This document shows positions 1-6,421 of a DNA stretch of 21,145 nt, one piece after another; the first letter of the stretch is position 1; each line of letters starts with the position of its first letter. The stretch comes from Anaerolineales bacterium (GTDB lineage Bacteria; Chloroflexota; Anaerolineae; Anaerolineales; UBA4823). The stretch covers positions 1 to 21,145 of the forward strand of contig JAFGBV010000118.1 in the NCBI GenBank assembly GCA_016932955.1, written 5' to 3'. The notes under the pieces are model-generated. The model was not told the DNA's origin. It was given only the letters and a program-made list of their open reading frames with translations, and made no database searches. A program made the translations under genes and the position numbers.

Positions 1-1935
1 GTGTTCAACCCATCGGGCTGGATAGAGCCGCGCCAGCACCCCGAAAACGATGACCTGTATCTATTCGCTTACGGGCATGATTATCCGGGCTGTCTGGCTG
101 ATTTCTACCGCGTTTCGGGCCCGGTGCCGCTGGTGCCGCGCTGGATACTGGGCAACTGGTGGAGTCGCTATTGGACATATTCAGCTGATGAGCTGCTGGG
201 CTTGATGGAGGCGTTCAAAGCCCATGAGGTGCCAATCTCAGTCTGTATTGTGGACATGGATTGGCACCTCACGGAGACGGGCAATGCTTCTTCCGGTTGG
301 ACGGGCTATACCTGGAACCGGGCTTTGTTCCCCGATCCGCCGGACTTTTTGGCCAAGCTGCATGGGCTGGGCCTGCGCACGGCGCTGAACTTGCACCCGG
401 CGGATGGGGTTTGGCCGCACGAGGAGCAGTACGCAGATTTTGCTCGTCAGATGGGGATTGACCCGGAAACAAAGGAGCCGGTACCCTTCGATTGCAGCGA
501 TCGGCGCTTCATGGACAATTATTTTAAGCTATTGCACCATCCCTATGAGGCGATGGGAATCGATTTTTGGTGGCTGGATTGGCAGCAGGGGAAGCAAACG
601 AAAATACCAGGCCTAGATCCCTTGTGGTGGCTGAATCATCTGCATTATTACGATTATGGCCGCGATGGAAAGCGCCGCCCGTTCATATTTTCCCGCTGGG
701 GCGGGTTGGGAAACCATCGCTACCCGATCGGGTTTTCAGGCGATACGGTGGTTGGGTGGGATGCGCTGGAGTTCCAGCCGCCCTTTACCGCGACGGCTGC
801 CAACGTGGGCTACGGCTGGTGGAGCCATGATATTGGCGGGCACATGGGCGGCATAGAGGACGATGAATGCTATACTCGCTGGGTGCAATATGGCGTTTTC
901 AGCCCAATCTTGCGTTTGCACAGCACCAATAATTCTTTTCATGAGCGCCGGCCTTGGAGGCGCGGTCCGGCAGCCGAAAAGACCGCCAGTGCTGCCATGC
1001 GCCTGCGCCACCGTCTCATCCCGTATCTGTACAGCATGGCATGGCGCAATCATTATGGCGGGTTGCCGCTGGTGACGCCGATGTATTACACCCACCCGGA
1101 AGAGGAGAGCGCTTATCAGTGCTACCAGCAGTACTGGTTTGGCAGCGAGCTGATGGTTGCACCCTTTACCAGCCCTGCAAATGCAGAAACGAAGTTAAGC
1201 GCGCAACATGTATGGTTCCCGGACGGAGTCTGGTTTGATTTCTTCAGCGGGCAAGCCATCCCGGGTGGTAGGTGGCGCACAGTGTACGGCACGCTGGACG
1301 ATATCCCGGTCTTTGCGCGCAGCGGGGCGATTGTGCCCCTCGCTCCAGAAGTCGGTTGGAGGGGTGTGGAAAACCCGCAGGAGCTGCACCTTCATATCTT
1401 CCCGGGCGCTTCGAACCGTTTCGTGCTGTATGAGGATGATGGGGCGACAACCCATTATCTCCAGGGGGCGTATGCCCTGACCGCTTTTGAGCTGGAGTGG
1501 AAGCCAGATCTGCTCTGCTTTACGATCCAGCCTGCACAGGGCGATCGCAAAGTGATCCTGCAGCAGCGCACTTATCATCTGTACCTGCGCGGTGTGGTGC
1601 AGCCCGAAGCGATCCGCTTGCAGGTGAATGGTGCGCCTATCGAGGCGAATTGGGATTACCAGACCCAATCTGAAACATTGACCATTAGCCCGCTGGCGAT
1701 CCAAGCCGGGGATGTGCTGCAACTTGAGGTCAGCGCGCCAGCGCTGACTGCGCCCCGTGACCGTTCTGGGGAGATACTCCGCCAGTGGTTGAGCGGCTTC
1801 CGGCTGGATTCGTGGGTGAAGCAGGAGATTGCGCAAAAGTGGCCCCAGGTCCAGGCGGGCGAGGTTTCACTGCGCAGTTTTCGCAAGTTGAGCGATGCAC
1901 AGCGCAGCGCCCTGGAGAGCCTGGGCGAGGTATAG
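1..1935 (+). CDS. Glycoside hydrolase family 31 (alpha-glucosidase/xylosidase type), 5' end cut by window
   Basis: Retaining alpha-glycosidase of the GH31 (beta/alpha)8-barrel type. The frame is open from base 1, and the first visible residues already belong to the region just before the barrel (PRWILGNWWSRYW near residue 47), so the usual N-terminal beta-sandwich lies upstream and the GTG at base 1 is not the true start. The likely nucleophile is Asp193 in WWLDWQQG. The likely acid/base is Asp248 in FSGDTVVGW. A substrate-pocket motif SHDIGGH follows near residue 275. After the barrel (to about residue 385) come the C-terminal beta domains (about 390-580) and a polar helical tail of about 60 residues. 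The nucleophile loop has QQG where the classical signature has M-N/S-E, so the substrate cannot be read from the motif. No signal peptide can be judged because the N-terminus is missing. The gene converges on the next one with only 5 bases between them. Family is certain; substrate unknown. Confidence 0.93.
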   Translation: MFNPSGWIEPRQHPENDDLYLFAYGHDYPGCLADFYRVSGPVPLVPRWILGNWWSRYWTYSADELLGLMEAFKAHEVPISVCIVDMDWHLTETGNASSGWTGYTWNRALFPDPPDFLAKLHGLGLRTALNLHPADGVWPHEEQYADFARQMGIDPETKEPVPFDCSDRRFMDNYFKLLHHPYEAMGIDFWWLDWQQGKQTKIPGLDPLWWLNHLHYYDYGRDGKRRPFIFSRWGGLGNHRYPIGFSGDTVVGWDALEFQPPFTATAANVGYGWWSHDIGGHMGGIEDDECYTRWVQYGVFSPILRLHSTNNSFHERRPWRRGPAAEKTASAAMRLRHRLIPYLYSMAWRNHYGGLPLVTPMYYTHPEEESAYQCYQQYWFGSELMVAPFTSPANAETKLSAQHVWFPDGVWFDFFSGQAIPGGRWRTVYGTLDDIPVFARSGAIVPLAPEVGWRGVENPQELHLHIFPGASNRFVLYEDDGATTHYLQGAYALTAFELEWKPDLLCFTIQPAQGDRKVILQQRTYHLYLRGVVQPEAIRLQVNGAPIEANWDYQTQSETLTISPLAIQAGDVLQLEVSAPALTAPRDRSGEILRQWLSGFRLDSWVKQEIAQKWPQVQAGEVSLRSFRKLSDAQRSALESLGEV

Positions 1936-1940
1936 CGGTC

Positions 1941-2411
1941 TCAGTCTTTGATCAGCCCGCCGTGGTAAATAAGCTCATACACCATCTCGCCCTGGAAGGT
2001 GATCCATTCTCTCCCCGTGAAGGAGGAGACATCCCCATGGCTCGTATCGTAGTATGTGTAAGGCCCAGCCTGGTGCTCGAAGCCGCCTAAAAAGCGACCC
2101 TCTTGGTACATCTTTGAAAGACTCTGCTGGATGACTGCGCCTGCCTGGGCTGCGCTGATCTGCTCAGGTTTGAGGATGTGCCCGTAATAGTTCATCGCCC
2201 AGACCGCGGCGTGCTGGTAATACACAACCTCCTCGCCGATAAAGTCGCTGCCGCCAAAATAGCTGTCGTGATAGGCCCAATCTCCTTCTGCGAATTGGAG
2301 ATCGTGCGAACCCAGGCGATAAGGAAGCAGCTTTTGCCCGCCGCCAACATAGGTGGCAGCCTTGGCACGGAGGATAAAACCTTCCATTTGCGGGATGATC
2401 TTTGCCTGCAT
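1941..2411 (-). CDS. DUF5680-type small protein
   Basis: A 156-residue soluble protein with no TM segment or signal peptide. It carries the motifs I associate with DUF5680: a Gly-rich start (TYVGGGQK), GSHDLQFAEGDWAYHDSYFGG around residues 53-73, GEEVVYYQ near 78, and WAMNYYGHIL near 91. This domain is known as the C-terminal part of some HTH regulators and as a stand-alone protein; its biochemical role is not known. Here it stands alone without a DNA-binding domain. The start is well supported by GGAGG seven bases upstream of the ATG and by a good sigma70-like promoter further up. It converges with the GH31 gene and diverges from the LysM gene, so it is probably a single-gene transcript. The aromatic, Gly-rich core suggests a compact beta-rich fold, which is inference. 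Confidence 0.8.
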   Translation of the reverse strand: MQAKIIPQMEGFILRAKAATYVGGGQKLLPYRLGSHDLQFAEGDWAYHDSYFGGSDFIGEEVVYYQHAAVWAMNYYGHILKPEQISAAQAGAVIQQSLSKMYQEGRFLGGFEHQAGPYTYYDTSHGDVSSFTGREWITFQGEMVYELIYHGGLIKD

Positions 2412-2439
2412 GTGCGCACCTCCGAGTCGTGTTTGTATT

Positions 2440-2475
2440 GGGGGATAGTATAGATCATATCGTTGAGACCATCAA
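2440..2475 (-). promoter_or_regulatory. Sigma70-like promoter of the DUF5680 gene
   Basis: Read on the minus strand: a -35 box TTGATG (2475-2470), a 17-base spacer, and a -10 box TATACT (2452-2447). The predicted transcription start is near 2440, giving a 5' leader of about 29 bases that contains the GGAGG ribosome site. Both boxes and the spacing are close to consensus. This is a sequence-only prediction. Confidence 0.65.
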
Positions 2476-2488
2476 GGCGGGTGTCATA

Positions 2489-2517
2489 TTGTGCCAAATC
2501 CTTCCTTGTGCTATCAT
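2489..2517 (+). promoter_or_regulatory. Candidate promoter of the LysM-lamin tail gene
   Basis: TTGTGC (2489-2494), a 17-base spacer, and TATCAT (2512-2517), with TG one base before the -10 (extended -10). The predicted start is near 2524, 13 bases ahead of the chosen ATG. The -35 box is weak (3 of 6), while the -10 and extended TGn are good. It stands back to back with the DUF5680 promoter and does not overlap it. Confidence 0.45.
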
Positions 2518-2536
2518 GGTAGGCGGAGTGGATGGT

Positions 2537-3379
2537 ATGCGGCAGGTCAAGCGCCTTTTCTACCTGGTTTTGCTCAACGTGATCATTTCGGCAATCACCA
2601 TTTGGGTGGTGCTGAACTTGTGGGAGCGTAACCATCCCCCAGAGACCAGTGTTTTCGCGACCGCCACCAGCGAGATTTCTCCCACGCCGCTGGTGCTGGT
2701 GGTGACGCCAACGCCAGCCGAGGGAGGGGAGCCTGAGGCGGAGATGCCGCTTGATACAGAAGCCGAACAGGGATCACCTGCCCCCACGTTGGTTCTGACG
2801 CCCTACCAGGTGAAATCGGGGGACACCTTAGGGACGATCGCCTTGGAGTTTGATGTCAGCGTAGCGGATATCCTGGCGGTGAATGATATCCCTGACGCGG
2901 ATACGCTTTCCATTGGTCAGGTAATCTATATTCCACCAGGCCCGGTGCCGCAGCAGAGCAATACCCCTGCGCCAACGGGCACGATCACGCCCACACCCAC
3001 CATCACCCCCACGCGCCGCCCGACTGCGGGACCATCCGCTACACTCACAGCGACCTCGCCTGGAGATGAGCCCAGGGTAGTGATCGCCAGCGTGACGGGG
3101 ATGGGCAGCCTGGAAAGTGAGCGGGTCTTGTTGCAGCGTACAGGAGAAGGGCAGCTTTCACTTGCGGGTTGGCGCCTGACAGATGAGGATGGAAACACTT
3201 ATCTATTCCCACAACTGACGCTTTACAAAGGCGGCGCGATCAACCTGAACACAAAAGCAGGGCAAGATACGGTTGTGGACCTGTTCTGGGGGTTGTCTGC
3301 ACCGGTGTGGACTTCTGGTGAGACGGTTACATTAGTTGATGGGGTGGGGAATGTGCAAGCAACTTTCCTCATTCCCTGA
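2537..3379 (+). CDS. Membrane-anchored LysM + lamin-tail-domain exoprotein
   Basis: A 280-residue surface protein in four parts. Residues 1-7 are basic, and 8-28 form one hydrophobic segment with no lipobox Cys, so it is probably an uncleaved anchor with the body outside the cell. A low-complexity Thr/Pro/Glu linker follows. A LysM domain (about 90-133: YQVKSGDTLGTIA ... IGQVIYIP) would bind N-acetylglucosamine polymers such as peptidoglycan. A second Thr-Pro linker (about 138-176) leads to a lamin-tail-like Ig domain (about 178-280: LSLAGWRLTDEDGNTYLFP, then NLNTKAGQDT). Lamin-tail domains occur on many bacterial secreted enzymes and cell-surface proteins as binding modules. I see no enzymatic domain. 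The ATG at 2537 was chosen because the hydrophobic segment follows at once and a GGAG lies eight bases upstream; a start at 2516 would add seven residues. Linker codons give a visible ACGCCCACA-type repeat at the DNA level. Confidence 0.82.
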   Translation: MRQVKRLFYLVLLNVIISAITIWVVLNLWERNHPPETSVFATATSEISPTPLVLVVTPTPAEGGEPEAEMPLDTEAEQGSPAPTLVLTPYQVKSGDTLGTIALEFDVSVADILAVNDIPDADTLSIGQVIYIPPGPVPQQSNTPAPTGTITPTPTITPTRRPTAGPSATLTATSPGDEPRVVIASVTGMGSLESERVLLQRTGEGQLSLAGWRLTDEDGNTYLFPQLTLYKGGAINLNTKAGQDTVVDLFWGLSAPVWTSGETVTLVDGVGNVQATFLIP

Positions 3380-3415
3380 GCCCTGCCCTGGTGGCGATAT
3401 TTGAGGAGTGAGAGG

Positions 3416-5092
3416 ATGCCCGATCTGTCAGAAAGCCTGCAAGGGAAAGATTTGGGTCACCTGCAAATCGTGGCGAGTTTGTGGGGCATTGCGCTGGAAG
3501 CGCCCGATGTACGTACTGCACTGCGGCGCCTGCGCGATGCCATGCTTGATCCCGAGCTGCTCGGCGAGACGATTGCCGAATTGCCGCCCCAGGCGCGCAC
3601 GGCGCTGGCAGCTCTTCAGCAGGCAGATGGACGCATTCCATGGGCGCAATTCGTCCGCCGCTATGGGCCGCTGCGCGAGATGGGCGCGGCGAAACGTGAC
3701 CGCGAAAAGCCTCATCTTGCTCCGCTATCGGCGGCGGAAGTGCTTTGGTATCGCGGCCTGGTCGCCAGAGCTTTCCTGGATGCACCTATGGGGATGCAGG
3801 AGTTTGCATATATCCCGGCTGATCTCATTGCCATAATGGCTCAGGTCGTGGAAACAGCCTTGAGTGTGCAGGCCGCGCTGGGGCGCCCGGCCACCGCCTC
3901 CGAGCGAATGCATGTTATCCCGGTTAATGACCAGATCCTTGACCACGCCACCACGCTGCTGGCTGCTTTGCGCTTGGGAATGCCCGCTGCTGCAGCGCCT
4001 CCCTTTCGTGGTGATAATCTCAGCAGATCTGTTGAGGGGTTAGGTGCAGAAAAATTACAACACTTGCTCCAGGCGGCAGGCTTGCTGGATGAGCACAATG
4101 TGCCGCTTGTTGAGCCGGCGCGTTCCTTTCTAGAGGCGCCTCGCGGTGATGCGCTGGCGATGTTGGTGAGGGCTTGGGTGGGGAGCGCAACGTTCAACGA
4201 CTTGCGCCTGACGTCAGGCTTGCGGGCGGAAGGGGAGTGGGTGAATGATCCGCTTGCCACGCGGCGCAAGGTGCTGGATTTTCTATCCGGTTTGCCAGAG
4301 GGGGTGTGGTGGAGCCTGCCGGCGTTTATCTCGGCAGTGCAGCAGAACCAGCCTGATTTCCAACGGATGGCTGGCGATTACGACTCGTGGTTCATCCGCG
4401 ATGTGCAGCGCAACGAATTCTTACGCGGTTTTGAGCATTGGTATGAAGTGGAAGGGGCGTTGTTGCGCTTTTTAATCTGTGGACCGCTGCATTGGCTGGG
4501 AATTTGCGAGCTGGCTGCGCCAGAAGAGGGCGCTGGCGTGGCTGCCTTCCGCTATTCTGTTTGGGCGCCTGCATTGCTGCAGGGGCAGGCGCCTCTCGGA
4601 TTGCTTGCGGAAGATGCGCAGGTGAAGGCGAGCTCGGACGCGCGCCTGCTGGTGCCGCGACTGGCGCCGCGTTCTGTGCGTTACCAACTGGCGCGCTTTG
4701 CGGAATGGGAGAAGGAAATGCCAGATGGTTACCGCTACAGGCTGACGGCTACCTCGTTGCAGCGAGCCCGCCAGCAGGGATTGACGGTGGGGCAGTTGCA
4801 GGGCTTGCTGCGCCGTCATGCGGTGACGGTTCCACCCAGCCTGGCGCGGGCGCTGGAACGCTGGGAAAAGCAGGGTGGTGCCGCTCGCCTGGAGCAGGTA
4901 TTGGTTTTGCGAGTGACTTCTCCAGAGGTGCTACAGGCTTTGCGCAGTTCACGCGCAGCCCGTTACTTGGGTGAGCCATTAGGTCCGGCGTCAGTGATCG
5001 TCAAAGGGGGTGCTAGCGAGAAGGTGATGGCGGTCCTGGCTGAATTGGGCTACCTGGGGGAATCACTCTTGGCCGAGCCTGATGTGGATTGA
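3416..5092 (+). CDS. Orphan protein resembling helicase-associated XPB/Ssl2 N-terminal family
   Basis: A 558-residue, Ala/Leu/Arg-rich, mostly helical soluble protein. I see no Walker A/B or helicase motifs. The layout resembles bacterial helicase-associated domain (XPB/Ssl2 N-terminal-like) proteins: an N-terminal winged-helix-like region (about 30-85, TALAALQQADGRIPW), a segment WYRGLVARAFLD ... FAYIPADLIA (about 111-138), a long helical middle part, and a C-terminal module at about 475-540 (LEQVLVLRVTSPEVLQALR ... VLAELGYLGE). In the XPB-like family such modules contact DNA or a partner helicase, but no XPB-type helicase is in this window. The ATG at 3416 is preceded by GAGGAG with seven bases of spacing; a TTG five codons upstream lies inside that site and is unlikely. 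It follows the LysM gene by 36 bases, so cotranscription is possible. Family assignment is by pattern only. Confidence 0.55.
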   Translation: MPDLSESLQGKDLGHLQIVASLWGIALEAPDVRTALRRLRDAMLDPELLGETIAELPPQARTALAALQQADGRIPWAQFVRRYGPLREMGAAKRDREKPHLAPLSAAEVLWYRGLVARAFLDAPMGMQEFAYIPADLIAIMAQVVETALSVQAALGRPATASERMHVIPVNDQILDHATTLLAALRLGMPAAAAPPFRGDNLSRSVEGLGAEKLQHLLQAAGLLDEHNVPLVEPARSFLEAPRGDALAMLVRAWVGSATFNDLRLTSGLRAEGEWVNDPLATRRKVLDFLSGLPEGVWWSLPAFISAVQQNQPDFQRMAGDYDSWFIRDVQRNEFLRGFEHWYEVEGALLRFLICGPLHWLGICELAAPEEGAGVAAFRYSVWAPALLQGQAPLGLLAEDAQVKASSDARLLVPRLAPRSVRYQLARFAEWEKEMPDGYRYRLTATSLQRARQQGLTVGQLQGLLRRHAVTVPPSLARALERWEKQGGAARLEQVLVLRVTSPEVLQALRSSRAARYLGEPLGPASVIVKGGASEKVMAVLAELGYLGESLLAEPDVD

Positions 5093-5093
5093 G

Positions 5094-5186
5094 TTTTCCA
5101 CAAAATCTCTCCTGGGTCTCCATAATATCTCCACAATTGGTTGGCATACTTGGATTATGTGAAGTTCAAACAATTTCTTTTGTGGA
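5094..5186. other. Intergenic region with three TCCACAA copies
   Basis: The gap between 5093 and 5193 carries TCCACAA at 5097-5103 and 5130-5136 on the plus strand and at 5186-5180 on the minus strand. The first lies inside TTTTCCACA (5094-5102), one mismatch from a DnaA box. The first and third copies are complementary over nine bases and the third overlaps the ribosome site of the next gene. They could be a regulator's binding sites or chance. No convincing -35/-10 pair was found in this gap. Confidence 0.3.
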
Positions 5187-5193
5187 GGTTCCT

Positions 5194-5643
5194 ATGTCTC
5201 GTACGACATCCATTCTTTTACGTATCCTGTTGGGGGTGGTCATCATCGGTGTGCTGGTGGCAGCGGGCGTGCTAATTTACCGCGCCGGATATGGGGTGGG
5301 CTATCGTGCTGGCTCCTCTGGCGGGGAAGATGGTGCACTCGGCTGGCCATTCTTTGGCTTTTGGCGCGGTAACCTGCCGGACACCGAAGATGGGACAGCG
5401 CCAAATTACCCGTTGCGCATGCTACATTTCATGCGTAATCGCAGCAACTTCTTTTCGCCATTTGCCTGCCTGCTAGGTATCGGATTGATTGTTGCGCTGT
5501 TTGCGCTGCTGATCCGCCCGCGCTATTGGTCGGGTTATCCGCACCATTGGGGTCCACCACCCTGGGTTACGCCGCCCGGCGGCGCGGGTCAACCGAGCCA
5601 ACCATCTGCCGGGCAAGAGTCGCCCACCGGTACAGAGCAATAA
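5194..5643 (+). CDS. Small two-TM membrane protein next to a two-component system
   Basis: A 149-residue protein I do not recognise. Residues 6-29 form one TM helix (ILLRILLGVVIIGVLVAAGV), followed by a Gly/Tyr-rich stretch (YRAGYGVGYRAGSSGG). A hydrophilic loop of about 60 residues leads to a second TM helix (about 90-109, LLGIGLIVALFALLI) and a Pro/Gly/Trp/His-rich tail (SGYPHHWGPPPWVTPPGG). The start is ATG 5194 with GGAGG five bases upstream; the frame is open back to 5089 but nothing there looks coding. A terminator-like hairpin follows the stop, and an OmpR-type regulator gene starts 91 bases further on. The kinase of that pair has almost no extracytoplasmic part, so this protein could be its sensing partner or its target. 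That is inference from position only. Confidence 0.75.
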   Translation: MSRTTSILLRILLGVVIIGVLVAAGVLIYRAGYGVGYRAGSSGGEDGALGWPFFGFWRGNLPDTEDGTAPNYPLRMLHFMRNRSNFFSPFACLLGIGLIVALFALLIRPRYWSGYPHHWGPPPWVTPPGGAGQPSQPSAGQESPTGTEQ

Positions 5644-5656
5644 TTGGGCGAGAGAT

Positions 5657-5688
5657 AGGTAGGGGTAAATCACGAATTACCCCTACCT
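5657..5688 (+). terminator. Perfect 12-bp hairpin after the two-TM protein gene
   Basis: AGGTAGGGGTAA (5657-5668) pairs perfectly with TTACCCCTACCT (5677-5688) around an 8-base loop, 13 bases after the stop codon. The bases that follow (GTTTCTATAATT) are T/A rich but not a clean T-tract, so termination may be partial. It separates this gene from the response regulator. Confidence 0.6.
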
Positions 5689-5722
5689 GTTTCTATAATT
5701 CGTACGATCGGCGATTTTCTGC

Positions 5723-5728
5723 TAAACT
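5723..5728 (+). promoter_or_regulatory. -10 box placed for a leaderless response-regulator mRNA
   Basis: TAAACT matches TANNNT and ends six bases before the ATG at 5735, so the predicted transcription start falls on the A of the start codon. No Shine-Dalgarno sequence precedes this ATG, which agrees with leaderless translation. No good -35 is visible. A second box TATAAT lies at 5694-5699 and would instead give a leader of about 29 bases. Confidence 0.4.
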
Positions 5729-5734
5729 TATCTT

Positions 5735-6421
5735 ATGCAAGAACTGATCCTTGTTGTCGATGATGAGCCGAAGATTGTCAAGCTGGCGCGCGATTACCTG
5801 GAAAAGAACGGCTACCGTGTGATCAGCGCTGGCGACGGGGCGACGGCTCTGGCAGCCGCGCGGCGGGACCATCCCAACCTGATCGTGCTGGATATTATGC
5901 TTCCGCAGATGGATGGATGGGAATTCTGCCGTATCCTGCGCCGCGAGTCGGATGTGCCGGTTATTATCCTCACTGCACGCTCTGAAGAGAGTGACCAGAT
6001 CGTTGGTCTGGAGCTGGGGGCGGATGATTATATTACGAAGCCCTTCTCGCCGCGCATGTTGGTGGCGCGCGTGCGCGCCTTGCTGCGCCGTATCCAGGGT
6101 GATATGATCCCACCGCGGTTGATACGCGCTGGGATACTTGAGGTGGACCTCCAAGCGCACCGCGTGACCCTCGGTGATCAGCCGCTACATCTGACCCCTA
6201 ACGAATTCAAATTACTTGCCATCCTGGCGCAAAGCCCTGGGCAGCTATTCACCCGCGAGCAGTTGCTGGAATATTTGCATGGGGCTGCCTATTCCAATTT
6301 TGATCGCAGCGTTGACTCGCATATTAAAAACCTGCGCCGTAAATTAGAGGCTGATCCTGGCATGCCGCGCTTTATCGAGACGGTCTATGGCGTGGGGTAT
6401 CGGTTTCTGGAGCAGCCGTGA
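5735..6421 (+). CDS. OmpR/PhoB-family DNA-binding response regulator
   Basis: A 228-residue cytoplasmic transcription factor. The receiver domain (about 3-118) has the acidic pair Asp9/Asp10, phospho-acceptor Asp53 (LIVLDIMLP), switch Thr80 (VIILTAR) and Lys102 (ITKPFSP), all in standard positions. The OmpR-type winged helix (about 128-226) shows LTPNEFKLLAILAQSPGQLFTREQLLE, SVDSHIKNLRRKLE and the C-terminal wing YGVGYRFLE. The length is typical for the subfamily. The ATG has no ribosome site but sits right behind a TANNNT box. Its stop codon overlaps the GTG start of the kinase gene (GTGA), so the two are cotranslated. The regulated genes are unknown; the adjacent two-TM protein gene is the obvious candidate. 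Confidence 0.95.
   Translation: MQELILVVDDEPKIVKLARDYLEKNGYRVISAGDGATALAAARRDHPNLIVLDIMLPQMDGWEFCRILRRESDVPVIILTARSEESDQIVGLELGADDYITKPFSPRMLVARVRALLRRIQGDMIPPRLIRAGILEVDLQAHRVTLGDQPLHLTPNEFKLLAILAQSPGQLFTREQLLEYLHGAAYSNFDRSVDSHIKNLRRKLEADPGMPRFIETVYGVGYRFLEQP

Noticed and set aside
1195..1836. Open frame of 213 codons on the minus strand, antisense to the GH31 gene
   Set aside because: The opposite strand encodes the conserved GH31 C-terminal domains; no start site or family pattern here.
2945..3065. Tandem repeat or CRISPR-like signal in the CCCACACCCACC region
   Set aside because: It is low-complexity coding DNA for the Thr-Pro linker of the LysM protein; units are irregular and there are no spacers.
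4492..4974. Open frame of 160 codons in another plus-strand frame inside the XPB-like gene
   Set aside because: Composition is extremely Ala/Gly/Arg-rich, as expected for a shifted frame of GC-rich coding DNA; no ribosome site.
5094..5136. Replication origin suggested by DnaA-box-like sites
   Set aside because: Only one near-consensus box, no AT-rich unwinding stretch of useful length, and no dnaA, dnaN or gyrase gene nearby.
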